DNA of 64,000 nucleotides from Anastrepha obliqua (lineage: Eukaryota; Arthropoda; Insecta; Diptera; Tephritidae), in NCBI RefSeq assembly GCF_027943255.1, contig NC_072895.1, forward strand, positions 31,532,001-31,596,000. The letters run 5' to 3'. Below the pieces are notes generated by a model. The model saw only the letters and a list, made by a program, of their open reading frames with translations, was not told the origin of the DNA and did no database searches. This document shows, piece after piece, positions 55,091-64,000 of this stretch. Every line of letters begins with the position of its first letter. Within the stretch, counting starts at the first letter, position 1. The position numbers and the translations under genes are program-made.

Positions 55091-55231
55091 ATTTTCGCAA
55101 CGTGTTGCACATTTTACCTGCCACTTTTGGTTATATTGGCTCTCTACTGGAAAATTTATAAAATTGCACGCAAACGCATTCAACGCCGCATCCAACAACG
55201 GCCACTTTCAATGGCGCCTAATAACAATCAA
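55091..55231 (+). CDS. 5-HT1B: 5-HT1B-type receptor, coding exon 5 (TM5, start of ICL3)
   Basis: Residues 321-367. TM5 reads F-A-T-C-C-T-F-Y-L-P-L-L-V-I-L-A-L-Y-W, including conserved Pro 5.50, then K-I-Y-K-I-A-R-K-R-I-Q-R-R, the basic G-protein-contacting start of the third intracellular loop; I-A-R-K-R-I-Q-R-R is the 5-HT1B form. Intron 4 before it is only 140 bases and ends TTCTCTGCAG. The donor CAA|GTAAGT at 55231/55232 is strong and keeps phase 0. The loop, TM6 and TM7 codons must be downstream of 64000, because none are found in the 8.8 kb that follow. Confidence 0.95.
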
Positions 55232-55796
55232 GTAAGTGCTTCTGGCCAACGGCCAATATCCCCCGCCACCTTTGCAAGCAGTCGCACTTTTTTTACTACA
55301 ACTATACTGTTGCTTGTTGCTTGGGGCACTCGGTTGAATCGTGGTCAATATGCAATCGTTTTAGAGCTTTTAATGATGTTGCAAGCATACAAACAAGTTG
55401 CCACTGTCATTGCCACTGCCCCTACCGCTGCTTCTGCTGCTATTCATGTGCCACATCATTAGCCTCGAGGATGGTTCGCAATTGAGTTGCGCAGCAAATG
55501 CGACCACCTACACCTACTCGTACATTTAGCAATTGACGGCGCCTACAGCTATTCATCATTCGATCTACTCGCCGGTGATGAAATCACCCGTGACCCAGTC
55601 TCATTGACTCATTTTACCCATTTTCTGCAAATTGAAAGCGTTCAACTGTCGAAATGTATCGTTGCTATTACAGCTCAATGGCGCGTGTGTGAGAGTAAGC
55701 GGGCGTATGTAAATTATGTACACGTAGTGCTAGGCAGGAATGGAACTCTAGGCAAATGGAGCAATGTTGCACCATACAAATGGCTAGAAGGGATAT
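55232..55796. other. start of intron 5, open in frame with exon 5
   Basis: After the GTAAGT donor the exon-5 frame stays open for 76 codons to TAG at 55460-55462, including a hydrophobic run F-F-T-T-T-I-L-L-L-V-A-W. I treat it as intron because the donor is strong and the sequence has no ICL3 similarity. A second open stretch at 55487-55834 has no recognised motif. Confidence 0.55.
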
Positions 55797-55799
55797 TAA

Positions 55800-56325
55800 T
55801 TTTTTTTATTTCCGAAATTACGGGATTGTTGTGAAATGTTGCCGTGATTTTCGGGATTTGTAGTTTCTTACGAAACATATGAAGTAAAGACAGAAAAGTC
55901 CGCTTTTATAGCAAAAATGCAAAACTGAAAATATTCCTGAAATATCGGCGTTGTAGGAAAATGCTGCCGGGATTTTCGGGATCCGCAATTTCTTACGAAA
56001 TATATGAAATAAAGACAGAAAAGACTGCTTTAACAGTAAAACTGAAAAGCACTTTATTTTTAGTTCCGAAATTCCGGGATTGTCGGGCAATGATCCCGAA
56101 TTTGTCGGGATTTGTAGTTTCTTATGAAATGCAGACAGAAAAGTCCGCTTTGACAGCAGAAATGCAGAGCTGAGAAGTTCCTTGCTTTTCGTCCCGAAAT
56201 TCCGGGATTGTTGAAAAATGATCCCGAGGTTTATGGAACTCGTAATTTCTTACGAACCATATGAAATGCAGACAGAAAACTCGGCTTTAACAGCAAAAAA
56301 GCAAAACTGAAAAATACTTTTGAAG
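55800..56325. repeat. ~125-bp minisatellite, four units
   Basis: Units start near 55808, 55938, 56061 and 56190. Each has CCGAAATTCCGGGATTGT, a CGGGATTTGTAGTTTCTTACG segment, an A-G-A-C-A-G-A-A-A-A run and CAGCAAAAATGCAAAACTGA. They differ from one another by about 15-25%. Confidence 0.9.
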
Positions 56326-56339
56326 GCCTTTGTGGTATT

Positions 56340-58030
56340 TTTGATTTTTTTCGGATAGAGGGTTGAAAATGCCTAATGCATGTCCGAGGACTAAGAAACT
56401 CCCCTCATTTGGAACCGTAGCCCACTCTGGAACCGCTTTCGCGCATTACATCAGAGTGGCGTTCCATCTTTCTCATTACATAGGATGATGTGCCTGCGTC
56501 CAGGTCCCGCTTTTGTATACGGAGAATTCTCTCGGCGAAACCATTGATGATCTCCCACCTTTCCTCGCTACTTCGCATCTTGTAGGTTACATTTTCAGTG
56601 TTTATGTGGCCGTCTGTTTTTTCCAGCGTTCGACGTTCCTATTCCCAACGCATGCATCGGAAGAATGTGTGTTCAGCGTCCGTTTCGGCGGCATCCCCGT
56701 ATATGCATGTGAGGTGTTCGCCATTACCTATTTTGAACAGGTATTTCTTGAAATACCCGTGCGGCGAAAGCATTTCGGTTGTATAAAAACTGACTTCGCC
56801 GAAGTCCCTGCTGTTCCATGTGGCGGCGTCTTTTATAAGCCTAGCCGTCCATCTGAAACATGTTTCGTTAATCCAGCGGTCTTGACATAGCCTTAGCGTT
56901 TCATCCCTTATTTCGCGCGCTACAGGTTTGCTAACCCTTTCTTCCATTCCCTCATTCTTTGAAGCCCACAACTTTTTCCTCTCAAAAGCTAGTAAATGTA
57001 TCGATATTGAAACGCCGCTTATTACAGCTGGCCTTATACTGTGCGTTAGGCGGACACAACTCTCAGGGCTTCCGTTCATTGTGCCGATGCTGAAAGCTTG
57101 CATCGGTGCTTTACCTTTAGCACCTTTTCTCCCAGTTCAGCTTCGTATAAGAGAACGAAGAGCCTGGTAGACATAATTATTTTCTGTTTCCTTTGGGTTG
57201 GACCGCCTATGTTTGCCATCAGTCTACTGAGTAGGGATGCCATCTTAGCGGCTGTCTCTGCTTCTGTGCTTATTTGGACTTAGAAGGTTAGTCTTGAGTC
57301 CAGTCTTATCCTTTTTTGTGGTTTGCATATTTGATCAAATGCATGCTAATTTCTAAGGGGATGTGTTTCTTGATGTGGGTAATTTGACTTGGTTAAGTGT
57401 TCCACGAACTTCTTCAAGATTTCGTGATGTGATGACTGCTGCGATATCCTCTGCGTATTCGATTAGAAAGGCACTATATTAAATATCTCGACATAACTAA
57501 TGTTCCAAAAATCGAGACCGTGAATTGACCCTTCTGCCGTCCCGGATGTGTCGTCTATACAACGAGAACTCTCTGATGTTTGATTGACAAGTAACGTAAG
57601 TAATTCCTCATTATGCGCTGTTGGTATGCCGTAGTTTTGATGATTAGCTCTGAGGCGGCCAATATGTCCGCCCATCTTACGCCATTGGGCGTTCCTTACA
57701 TCTAAAGTGATCTATACTTCTGGATTGTATCCTGCCCTATTGCGCTGCTCCTACGCTATTTATGACAGTTTCACATTGTCCCTATTGTAGACACTCCGCG
57801 GCCAAAGCCGTGCTGTCCTGCTGATAGTCCTCCGGCGTTATCTATGCCTGCGGCCAGTCGAGGCTACGCCATCCGGTGCTGGTGCCTTGTTTCTTTTCAG
57901 CTTGCTGGCAGCTAACTGGAGTTCCTCACTAGTACATATTGGAGGCTCTTCTGTCACGTTTATTTGACACTCAATACTTTCGCTTGATTCGTGACTTGGA
58001 AAGAGTTCTTTTACGATGTAGTCCATAATT
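56340..58030 (-). pseudogene. R1-type retrotransposon, RT start to C-terminus, broken
   Basis: Minus strand from 58026: E-E-L-Q-L-A-A-S-K-L-K-R-N-K-A-P-A-P-D-G-V-A (RT start), then after a deletion G-S-I-H-G-L-D-F-W-N-I-S-Y and D-I-A-A-V-I-T-S-R-N near 57550-57430 (palm), thumb at 57100-57000 (R-P-A-V-I-S-G-V-S-I), W-I-N-E-T at about 56880, and D-A-E-H-T-F-F-R-C-M-R-W at 56680-56640 (knuckle). An open run of 154 codons covers 57103-56639. It lacks endonuclease and much of the fingers, and stops are scattered. Confidence 0.75.
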
Positions 58031-58489
58031 TTTAGTTCATATAATTTTTAAGCACAGATGTGATCCATAGAAAAGCAGAATATACAAAGGGTTGCCCACA
58101 CACTTAAAAACTCCAGATGATCGAGCTTAGCTCGCTTTTTTAACACCATAGGAGGTTGGCGTGAACAGCTTTATATTTTCATCGTTTGTAAACGCGAAGA
58201 ACTCCGAGTTGTAATAAGAGCGAGTGGCTTTGGTATTTGCATTCAAATACTTTGATAAGATTAGTGGAAAAATATGCAGTGTGAAATGCAAAAGATCAAA
58301 AACGATGTCTGGAAATTCAACTTAGTGTTTCACGAGTGGACTTTCATGCCCAACAAATAATTTTTGATTGTCAATATTTGCTCAGCATCGATCTTTTTTA
58401 TACTTCATATACTTTCTTATCAATAATTCAAATCTGCGGGCGACATATTCTAATGTAGATCGGAGAAAAGCAGTAAATCGCTACTAAAG
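58031..58489. other. intron 5 sequence without recognised features
   Basis: No motif or terminal repeat recognised. Confidence 0.5.
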
Positions 58490-58970
58490 GGTCAGTTAAG
58501 CTCCAGCTAGTTCGAGCTTGAAAGGCCAAGGGCAGAGTAAGCATTTGATGGAATAAAGTCGATATGGCGTAGAGATGTAAAACGCGCATCAACAAATGCC
58601 TAGATCTTTGAGTTCTTCAACAGATTGAAGTGTGTGATTGACGATGTTATCACAAGTAATAAGTGCCTTAATCTGGAAACTACTAATATTGCCTTTAATG
58701 ATAAATATATTGGTTTTATGGCCCACTTCAACATTTCTCGGCGTAAAGTAGAATTTAAGGGCAACCCAAAACTTTGCTGGAAATACATCAATTCGATAAA
58801 GGGATGTTCTAATATTCCAACCAGAGTGAAATTTGATGCCACTTTTTCAGAAAGTTTGGCTGACTCCGTCAACCTTTTTGCCGACTTTTTCAAATCCAAC
58901 GATGCCATGCACTCAAAAAACACTAACTATGAAATTGGGACCAAAAAGCACCTCAAATAGTAGGGTCCAA
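58490..58970 (+). pseudogene. Jockey-type retrotransposon linker before RT
   Basis: 58740-58915 reads N-P-K-L-C-W-K-Y-I-N-S-I-K-G-C-S-N-I-P and E-S-L-A-D-S-V-N-L-F-A-D-F-F, the region between endonuclease and RT in Jockey elements (usual form N-P-K-x-F-W-x-Y-I). No RT follows. Confidence 0.6.
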
Positions 58971-60239
58971 GGAAATATAACGCCAAAACATAGGAACCAA
59001 AAATATATTTCCTGCAAGTTTGCACCAACAAACAAGCGCCAAAAAGTAGGCAGTGTTATTTCTCACCAGAATATCCAGTGTATTTTAGATATATATAAGG
59101 TATAGTTCTCTCTCTCCTCTTCCTCTTCGTTATATCTTTCTTCTCTCTCGCGGAACGGAAATGTCCAAAACGTTGCATGGCCTTGAAATTTTACTCCCCA
59201 CTCTCGCTCGACCATCGACGTCTAAGAAGTTTAACTTCAAAATTTCTTTCGGTATTAAATTCGATTGTTCCTTTCAGTTGTGAGTTACAGGCTATTCACA
59301 ATGGAAGTCAACATAGAGAAAATTCGGTACATTTTATCAGATTTTCTTTTATAAAAACGAAAATGCAAGTCAGGCCGCTGAATGAATGAATTGTGAATCA
59401 TGCAATTTTGATTTCATCGATTCCATTCAGGAATTTTTGACGTTAAACGAAATCTCGATAATGTCGATAAGATCATCGATAAAATTCGAAATTGACCGGC
59501 ATGTTAGTAGTCGTATTATCGCACAGTATCTAAAAATCGGCCATAAAATAGTTTTAAGTCATTTGCGCAAAAATTGTACGCGAAAATAATGGATTTCTTT
59601 TTCCCCAAAATAATACATTTTTATAGCAGCTTGGTTCGATCGTGTAATTCGCCATAGCATCACCTTGAAAAGGAAACATTTGGCCTTTTGAATTCGAAGG
59701 TCAACTTGAAACACCCGTTCTCTACATATATATATATATATATATATGTATGTATTGAAGTGAGCTAATATAGTTGCATATGTTTCTCATCACCAAAGTG
59801 CGAACTCGTCTTTGACCTATTTTGTTATTTCCTCGAACATTTACTTACATAAGTGTACATATAAGCGCATAGCAACACGCGCCCCACATCGCACAAACCC
59901 AGCGCATTGATGGTCAGCCACTGCAGCCAATTAGCTCTGTCTGTCTACTGGCGTCCGATGATTTGTGCGATAATTGCTTCGCTAATGCAATGCTACTTTG
60001 GCCAGATGATTTGCTGGCCACAAAATTATCCAGCACACAAATGTGTCAATCGTAGCCTTTAAATTGGGATGTCATTAGGCAAGACGAGTCAATGCACTGC
60101 GTTTAATAACTACTTTATTCTTTCTTATTGAATTTAAATTATTTTTATTTGTTTATTTTGGAAAAAATATAGTTGATTTCGCTATAAAAACTATATAAAT
60201 CCGAGACTTAAATTTAATGCAAATAAGAAAAATAAAAAA
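58971..60239. other. intron 5 sequence with a possible mariner N-terminal scrap
   Basis: 59460-59585 encodes K-F-E-I-D-R-H-V-S-S-R-I-I-A-Q-Y-L-K-I-G-H-K-I-V-L-S-H-L-R-K, which resembles the second helix-turn-helix of a mariner transposase, without flanking domains. A TA-repeat lies at 59728-59755. The rest is unrecognised. Confidence 0.4.
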
Positions 60240-60249
60240 ATGTTCACAC

Positions 60250-61034
60250 CTTTTAAACTGAATTGTGAAAAAAATTTGCGTATTTAAAATTCACTATAGC
60301 AATGGTAAAAATTTGGCAGAGACAGTTTGTAAAACTCGAACATTTTTGGATCATCGTGAAGCACCTTGTCGGACCGCAATACAGAAATTGGTGAAAAAAC
60401 TGAACTCGCTCAAGAACAGTCGAAAATATTGCTGTTGTAGCCGAAAGTGTTGAAGAAAACCCAGGTTTGTCCACTCCTCGTCGTTCTTTGGAATTAGGCA
60501 TTTCCACAAACGTCATTACACCGTATTTTGCACAAAAATTTGGGTCTTAAGGCTTATAAAGTCCAGTTAACATAAGAACTCAAGTCGGCCGATCATCAAC
60601 AACGTCGCGTCTTTCCTGATTAGGTCGTTGAAATGCATGAAAATTATCCGGAATTCCATCGAAAAATCATCTTGAGTGATGAGGCCCATTTCCACCTCGA
60701 AGGCTTCGTCAACAAGCAAAATTGTCGGATCTGGGGCTCAGAAAATCTAAGAGTTATTGTTGAAAAGTCTTTCTATCCTCAACGTGTGACTGTTTGGTGC
60801 GTTTTATGGTCCAGTAGAGTCATTAGACCTTACTTTGTCGAAAATGAAGCTGGAGCAACAGTTACGGTGAATGGATTGCGCTATCGAGAGATGATTAACA
60901 ATTTTTTATGGCCGGATTGGATGGTATTGATCTGGACAACGTTTATTTTCAACAAGACGGCGCTACGTGCCACAAAAGCAACGAAACCATTGACCTTTTA
61001 CGGGAATAACACCTCTTATTGGAAAACCCTTTAT
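60250..61034 (+). pseudogene. mariner (GGGTTTTCCAATAA family), N-terminal half and 3' end
   Basis: 60290-60420 encodes the helix-turn-helix part (N-G-K-N-L-A-E-T-V), 60633-60870 an open run with I-I-L-S-D-E-A-H-F-H-L-E-G-F-V-N-K-Q-N-C-R-I-W-G (first catalytic Asp) and V-T-V-W-C. A frameshift near 60915 follows, then Q-Q-D-G-A-T in another frame; the sequence jumps to the 3' inverted repeat AACACCTCTTATTGGAAAACCC at 61008-61030. It complements the parts missing from the copy at 41621. Confidence 0.75.
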
Positions 61035-62329
61035 ATACTTCTCGAAAGGTAGTCACATTTTTCCCTAACCAAACAGCAACCTCATTAAGGCTAGAATTTC
61101 AACCTGAAATACGAGACGAGCCGAAAGGCTTACCTTTGGCTTCCTACAGTGGACACCAAAGCCAACTTTATCAAACTTAATCAGAATTTCTTTTGTCTCT
61201 ATATCATTTGCTTCAAAATTGCTTTCACTTAATGCTACTTGATGTCAATAATTCGTTTTCACCTACTCATTCCATATTCATTTCAATCATTGCAAGAAGG
61301 CTTACCGAAAAATCACTCAGCTTCTATGTAGGCCGGCATAGTAAGATTGCATGTGCCACATATATGTGCATACATGAAAATAGACAAGCGGCACAAAAAA
61401 CGTTATAGCAGCTGCTAAGTTAAAAACTAAAAAGAATGAAAATCAAAATATAAACAATAGACACTTGGCAACATCGGAAGATTGACAATGCAGCCAGAAT
61501 GAATAGAATAAGGAAATTCGAAACTGTGATAGTACTTTGCCACCATCTGCCACATAGTGTTTCTTCTATTTTGTGTTTTTTTTTCTTTGTTTTTTTTCCA
61601 GTTTTTGTGACCTCCCCAAGTGTCTCCACACACTTGTCCAAATTTGCGAAAGTGTTCAAGGAGGCGCCTTGCATTTTTTCCTTTGTTATTCCTACAAGTT
61701 ATTTTGCATGCTTTACAAGCCTATTCACATGCAAAGTGCAAACAGATCTCATAAATTAGTAAGAGTGCACTCAGCATCTGTACAGACACGTTGCCAAAAC
61801 GTGAAACGAAAAAAAACACAAAACAAAACAAAAACCAAAAAACACCAGCCGAAAATGCGAAAAAGAAAAACGCTACCGTTAAAGTGAAGCAAAGAAAAGA
61901 AGGCGAAAGCGAAAGCGATTTTTTAACATTTTTCCAGCAATCTCCAGATGGGCTACGCTACAGCAGCAGACAATTGTCTGGTTATTGTTTGTGCAGTTTT
62001 GCGCTCAATGATGCTTTTTATCGCTTTTCTTCGTCGCTGGTGGGTGGGTGTGTGTTAGTGGGCATATGTGATTGTATGGATGCTTTTTTTCTTTTCTCTT
62101 TTTATTTCTTGTTGAATTTTTAATATACATCTAATGCAATAGAGATGGCATCCCGGCATCCCGTCATAAAAAAAAATAAAAATTTCAATGAAGGTATAAA
62201 AAATCCCGTAATAAAATGTAGGAAATATTTGGAATAAAATGCTATCGAAAGCACGTCGCTTTTAGCAGTAAAAAACAAAATTAGGTGTTGAGAGTTTGCA
62301 ATTTCAGCACAAACCGTCCATATTCTCAC
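61035..62329. other. intron 5 sequence without recognised features
   Basis: A-rich and T-rich stretches, low-complexity open frames. 62145-62230 has CATCCCGGCATCCCG and ATCCCGTAATAAAATG, faintly like the 56-kb minisatellite unit. Confidence 0.45.
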
Positions 62330-63560
62330 AGAAGCTTCTTCTTATTCTTAGCTTCACAATCCGTGGTGAACCATAGCTTCATCAACAATTTTTCTCCACT
62401 TTATTCTATCCATGGCTACATTTCTCCAGTTATGTACGTTCATTTGCTTATGGTCTGATTCGACGTCATCTAACCATCACTTTCGTGGGCGTCCTCTTTT
62501 TCTTCATCCAATGGGTGTTAAAATAATAGCTTTCCTAGCATTTCGCTCTTTCGGCATGGCCAATCCATCTAATTCGTTGGGTTTTGATAAAACGTATTAC
62601 ATTTTGTCTTTGAACGATTTCTTCGATTTCATTGTTGTAGCGAATGCGGTAGCTGCCATCTATTGTTGCAACCGGACCATATATTTTCCTTATGATGCGC
62701 CTTTCGAAGCACATCAGCTGATGAATATCATTTGTTTTCAGCGTCCATATTTCTGCGCCATATGTAAGGACGGGTCGTATCAGTGCTTTGTACATTCTTA
62801 TTTCCTGTGCTCTGGACAAATCTTTTGATTTAAATAGTTTTATGTTAACATCATAGGCGTTATTTGCAGCTTGTCGTTAATAGCTACCCCCGAATCTTTA
62901 TCTGCTGATAGTTTAAAACCCAAGTATTCAAATTCAGTGATATTTTCGAAAACAAAGTTGTTATACTTAAGTCATCGCGTGTCGTGTTGTTGGCTGACCG
63001 AATCATGTATTTGGTTTTCTCGGTATTTACATGTAGACCCAGAGATTTTGCATTTTTATCAATAAATTTAAAGACGCGTGTAAGAGTGTTTCTGTCTTTA
63101 GCCATAATAAGAATATCATCATCGTAGGCACATATCTGAAAATCATTATTAAATAATGTTCCATTCGTGTTTATTTCTTGAACAGTCGTGTGTAGCATTA
63201 AACAGAATACTAAACACGACAATGCGTCTCTTTGTTTTACTCCGGATATGATTTCGAATGGGTCTGATAGGCTTCCTTACACCAGTACTTTACTTGTTGT
63301 GTTCGACAATGTACAGAGAATAAAATTAATTAACTTGAAAGGTATTCCAATTTTCTAAAAGCAGTATTATATTTGTTTTCTATTTATACTGTCAAATGCC
63401 TGTTTGAAGTCAACAAAGAGGCAAAATATATCAATTATTCTCACAGAAGCACGAATCGACAAATTTTCTAATTTTGACTTAATGGGTTGACTTGATTAAC
63501 GAATTGGATGGTCGTCAAAATCCTGAATACCTCGCATACAAGGGCAGCCAAAATTATTTT
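62330..63560 (-). pseudogene. RTE-type reverse transcriptase, palm to C-terminus
   Basis: Minus strand: 63400-63360 F-K-Q-A-F-D-like motif A remains, 63222-62884 (112 codons) carries C-L-V-F-C-L-M-L-H and I-C-A-Y-D-D-D-I-L-I-M-A (active site Y-A-D-D altered to Y-D-D-D), then L-G-L-H-V-N-T-E-K-T-K-Y-M. 62819-62535 carries Y-K-A-L-I-R-P-V-L-T-Y-G-A-E-I-W and R-K-I-Y-G-P ... I-R-W-I-G-H. Two large open runs but frameshifted; same family as 40090-40810. Confidence 0.8.
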
Positions 63561-63599
63561 CGTATTCCACAAAATAAACTTTGTAATTTTCATAGAGTA

Positions 63600-63790
63600 A
63601 TCCATTTTCGGTCGTCGAATGGCTTGGTGCGCGCCTACTAGTGCGCGGAAGTGCGTAGATTCGTCTCCTTGCTCATGAACATCAAATAAAGGAAAACAAA
63701 GAAAAAAGTAATAGCGCTCGCCTCTCAGCAGGCAGTGGCAAGCTTCCGAGTGTATTTCTGATGCTCATAAGAAACAACTCATATGAATTA
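63600..63790 (+). mobile_element. tRNA-derived SINE, partial copy 6
   Basis: Plus orientation: GTCGAATGGCTTGGTGCGCG head, TAGCGCTCGCCTCTCAGCAG, GGCAGTGGCAAGCTTCCGAG, TGTATTTCTG, then divergence after 63790. The B box is degraded. Confidence 0.6.
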
Positions 63791-64000
63791 TTCCTTCTGC
63801 ACTGCACACAATTGTGAAAGAGATTGAGGAGTCTCTTTTTCAGAAGGAGTTTGCGGTGGGCGCCTTCCTCGACATTTAGGTGGCTTTTAACAACGTCCTC
63901 CCGCAGGCAATTACCACGTCTTTAGGTAAACTGGGGGTCGGAACCGATCTTATAAGATTTATCTATCTACAAAATGCTTAGCGACAGAAATGTCGCGGCT
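63791..64000 (+). pseudogene. I/LOA-type reverse transcriptase fragment, cut by window end
   Basis: 63850-63955 encodes F-A-V-G-A-F-L-D-I, stop, V-A-F-N-N-V-L-P-Q-A and L-G-V-G-T-D-L-I-R-F-I, RT motif A (F-L-D-I-E-G-A-F-N-N) of LOA/I elements; an in-frame TAG sits in the motif. It continues past the window. Confidence 0.6.

Noticed and set aside
6846..55231. Assignment as 5-HT7 or 5-HT1A
   Set aside because: The TM4-ECL2 segment with F-G-W-K-D-P excludes 5-HT7. The K-M-I-x-M-x-V-L-G-L entry to TM1, D-R-Y-W-T-V and I-A-R-K-R-I-Q-R-R fit 5-HT1B better than 5-HT1A.
55487..55834. 115-codon frame as the missing ICL3 exon
   Set aside because: It has no basic or serine-rich ICL3 character, no TM6, no clear acceptor, and runs into a minisatellite.
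61573..62123. Overlapping plus-strand frames rich in F and K
   Set aside because: Low-complexity T- and A-rich DNA with no domain motif.

Overview
This is eukaryotic, insect DNA: AT-rich, with long spliceosomal introns, no operons, pentanucleotide satellites and many transposable elements (TEs). The one host gene I recognise is a serotonin receptor on the + strand. Five coding exons (6846-7371, 39402-39535, 43454-43563, 54761-54950, 55091-55231) join in phase into 367 codons that match fly 5-HT1B from the glycosylated N-terminus through TM5. The long third intracellular loop, TM6 and TM7 are not in the window and should lie 3' of it. Diptera is well supported by the receptor. A tephritid-like fly with an expanded genome is my inference from the DD41D mariners and the TE load; it is not proven.

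Layout. 1-6262, upstream of the gene, is a head-to-tail, minus-strand cluster of retroelements separated by (TTTTA)n tracts. It includes an uninterrupted 1180-codon ORF with a Myb-like N-terminus, a reverse transcriptase and a restriction-like endonuclease (RLE). 6280-6845 is the probable 5' untranslated region, with a small upstream ORF. Intron 1 (32 kb) holds satellites, two near-identical DD41D mariners, a Tc1 element inserted in a mariner, deletion derivatives of mariners, a Helitron-like endonuclease ORF inside a mariner, RTE- and I/R1-type retrotransposon fragments, and several copies of a tRNA-derived SINE. Intron 2 (3.9 kb) holds an RTE 3' end, a (AAGTT)n satellite, a mariner relic and a SINE. 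Intron 3 (11.2 kb) holds retrotransposon fragments, a tandem 283-bp duplication, a broken mariner and SINEs. Intron 4 is only 140 bp. Intron 5 runs past the window end (at least 8.8 kb) and holds a 125-bp minisatellite and more broken elements.

Almost every TE coding region is broken by stops, frameshifts, deletions or a lost catalytic residue. The exception is the RLE retrotransposon ORF at 1807-5349, which is the most notable mobile element here. The best lead for something not well described is that this family sits repeatedly in (TTTTA)n DNA and carries a GC-rich 5' leader module that is also found beside an R1-type element at 53.3 kb.

All family assignments come from reading protein motifs by eye; no database search or folding was run.
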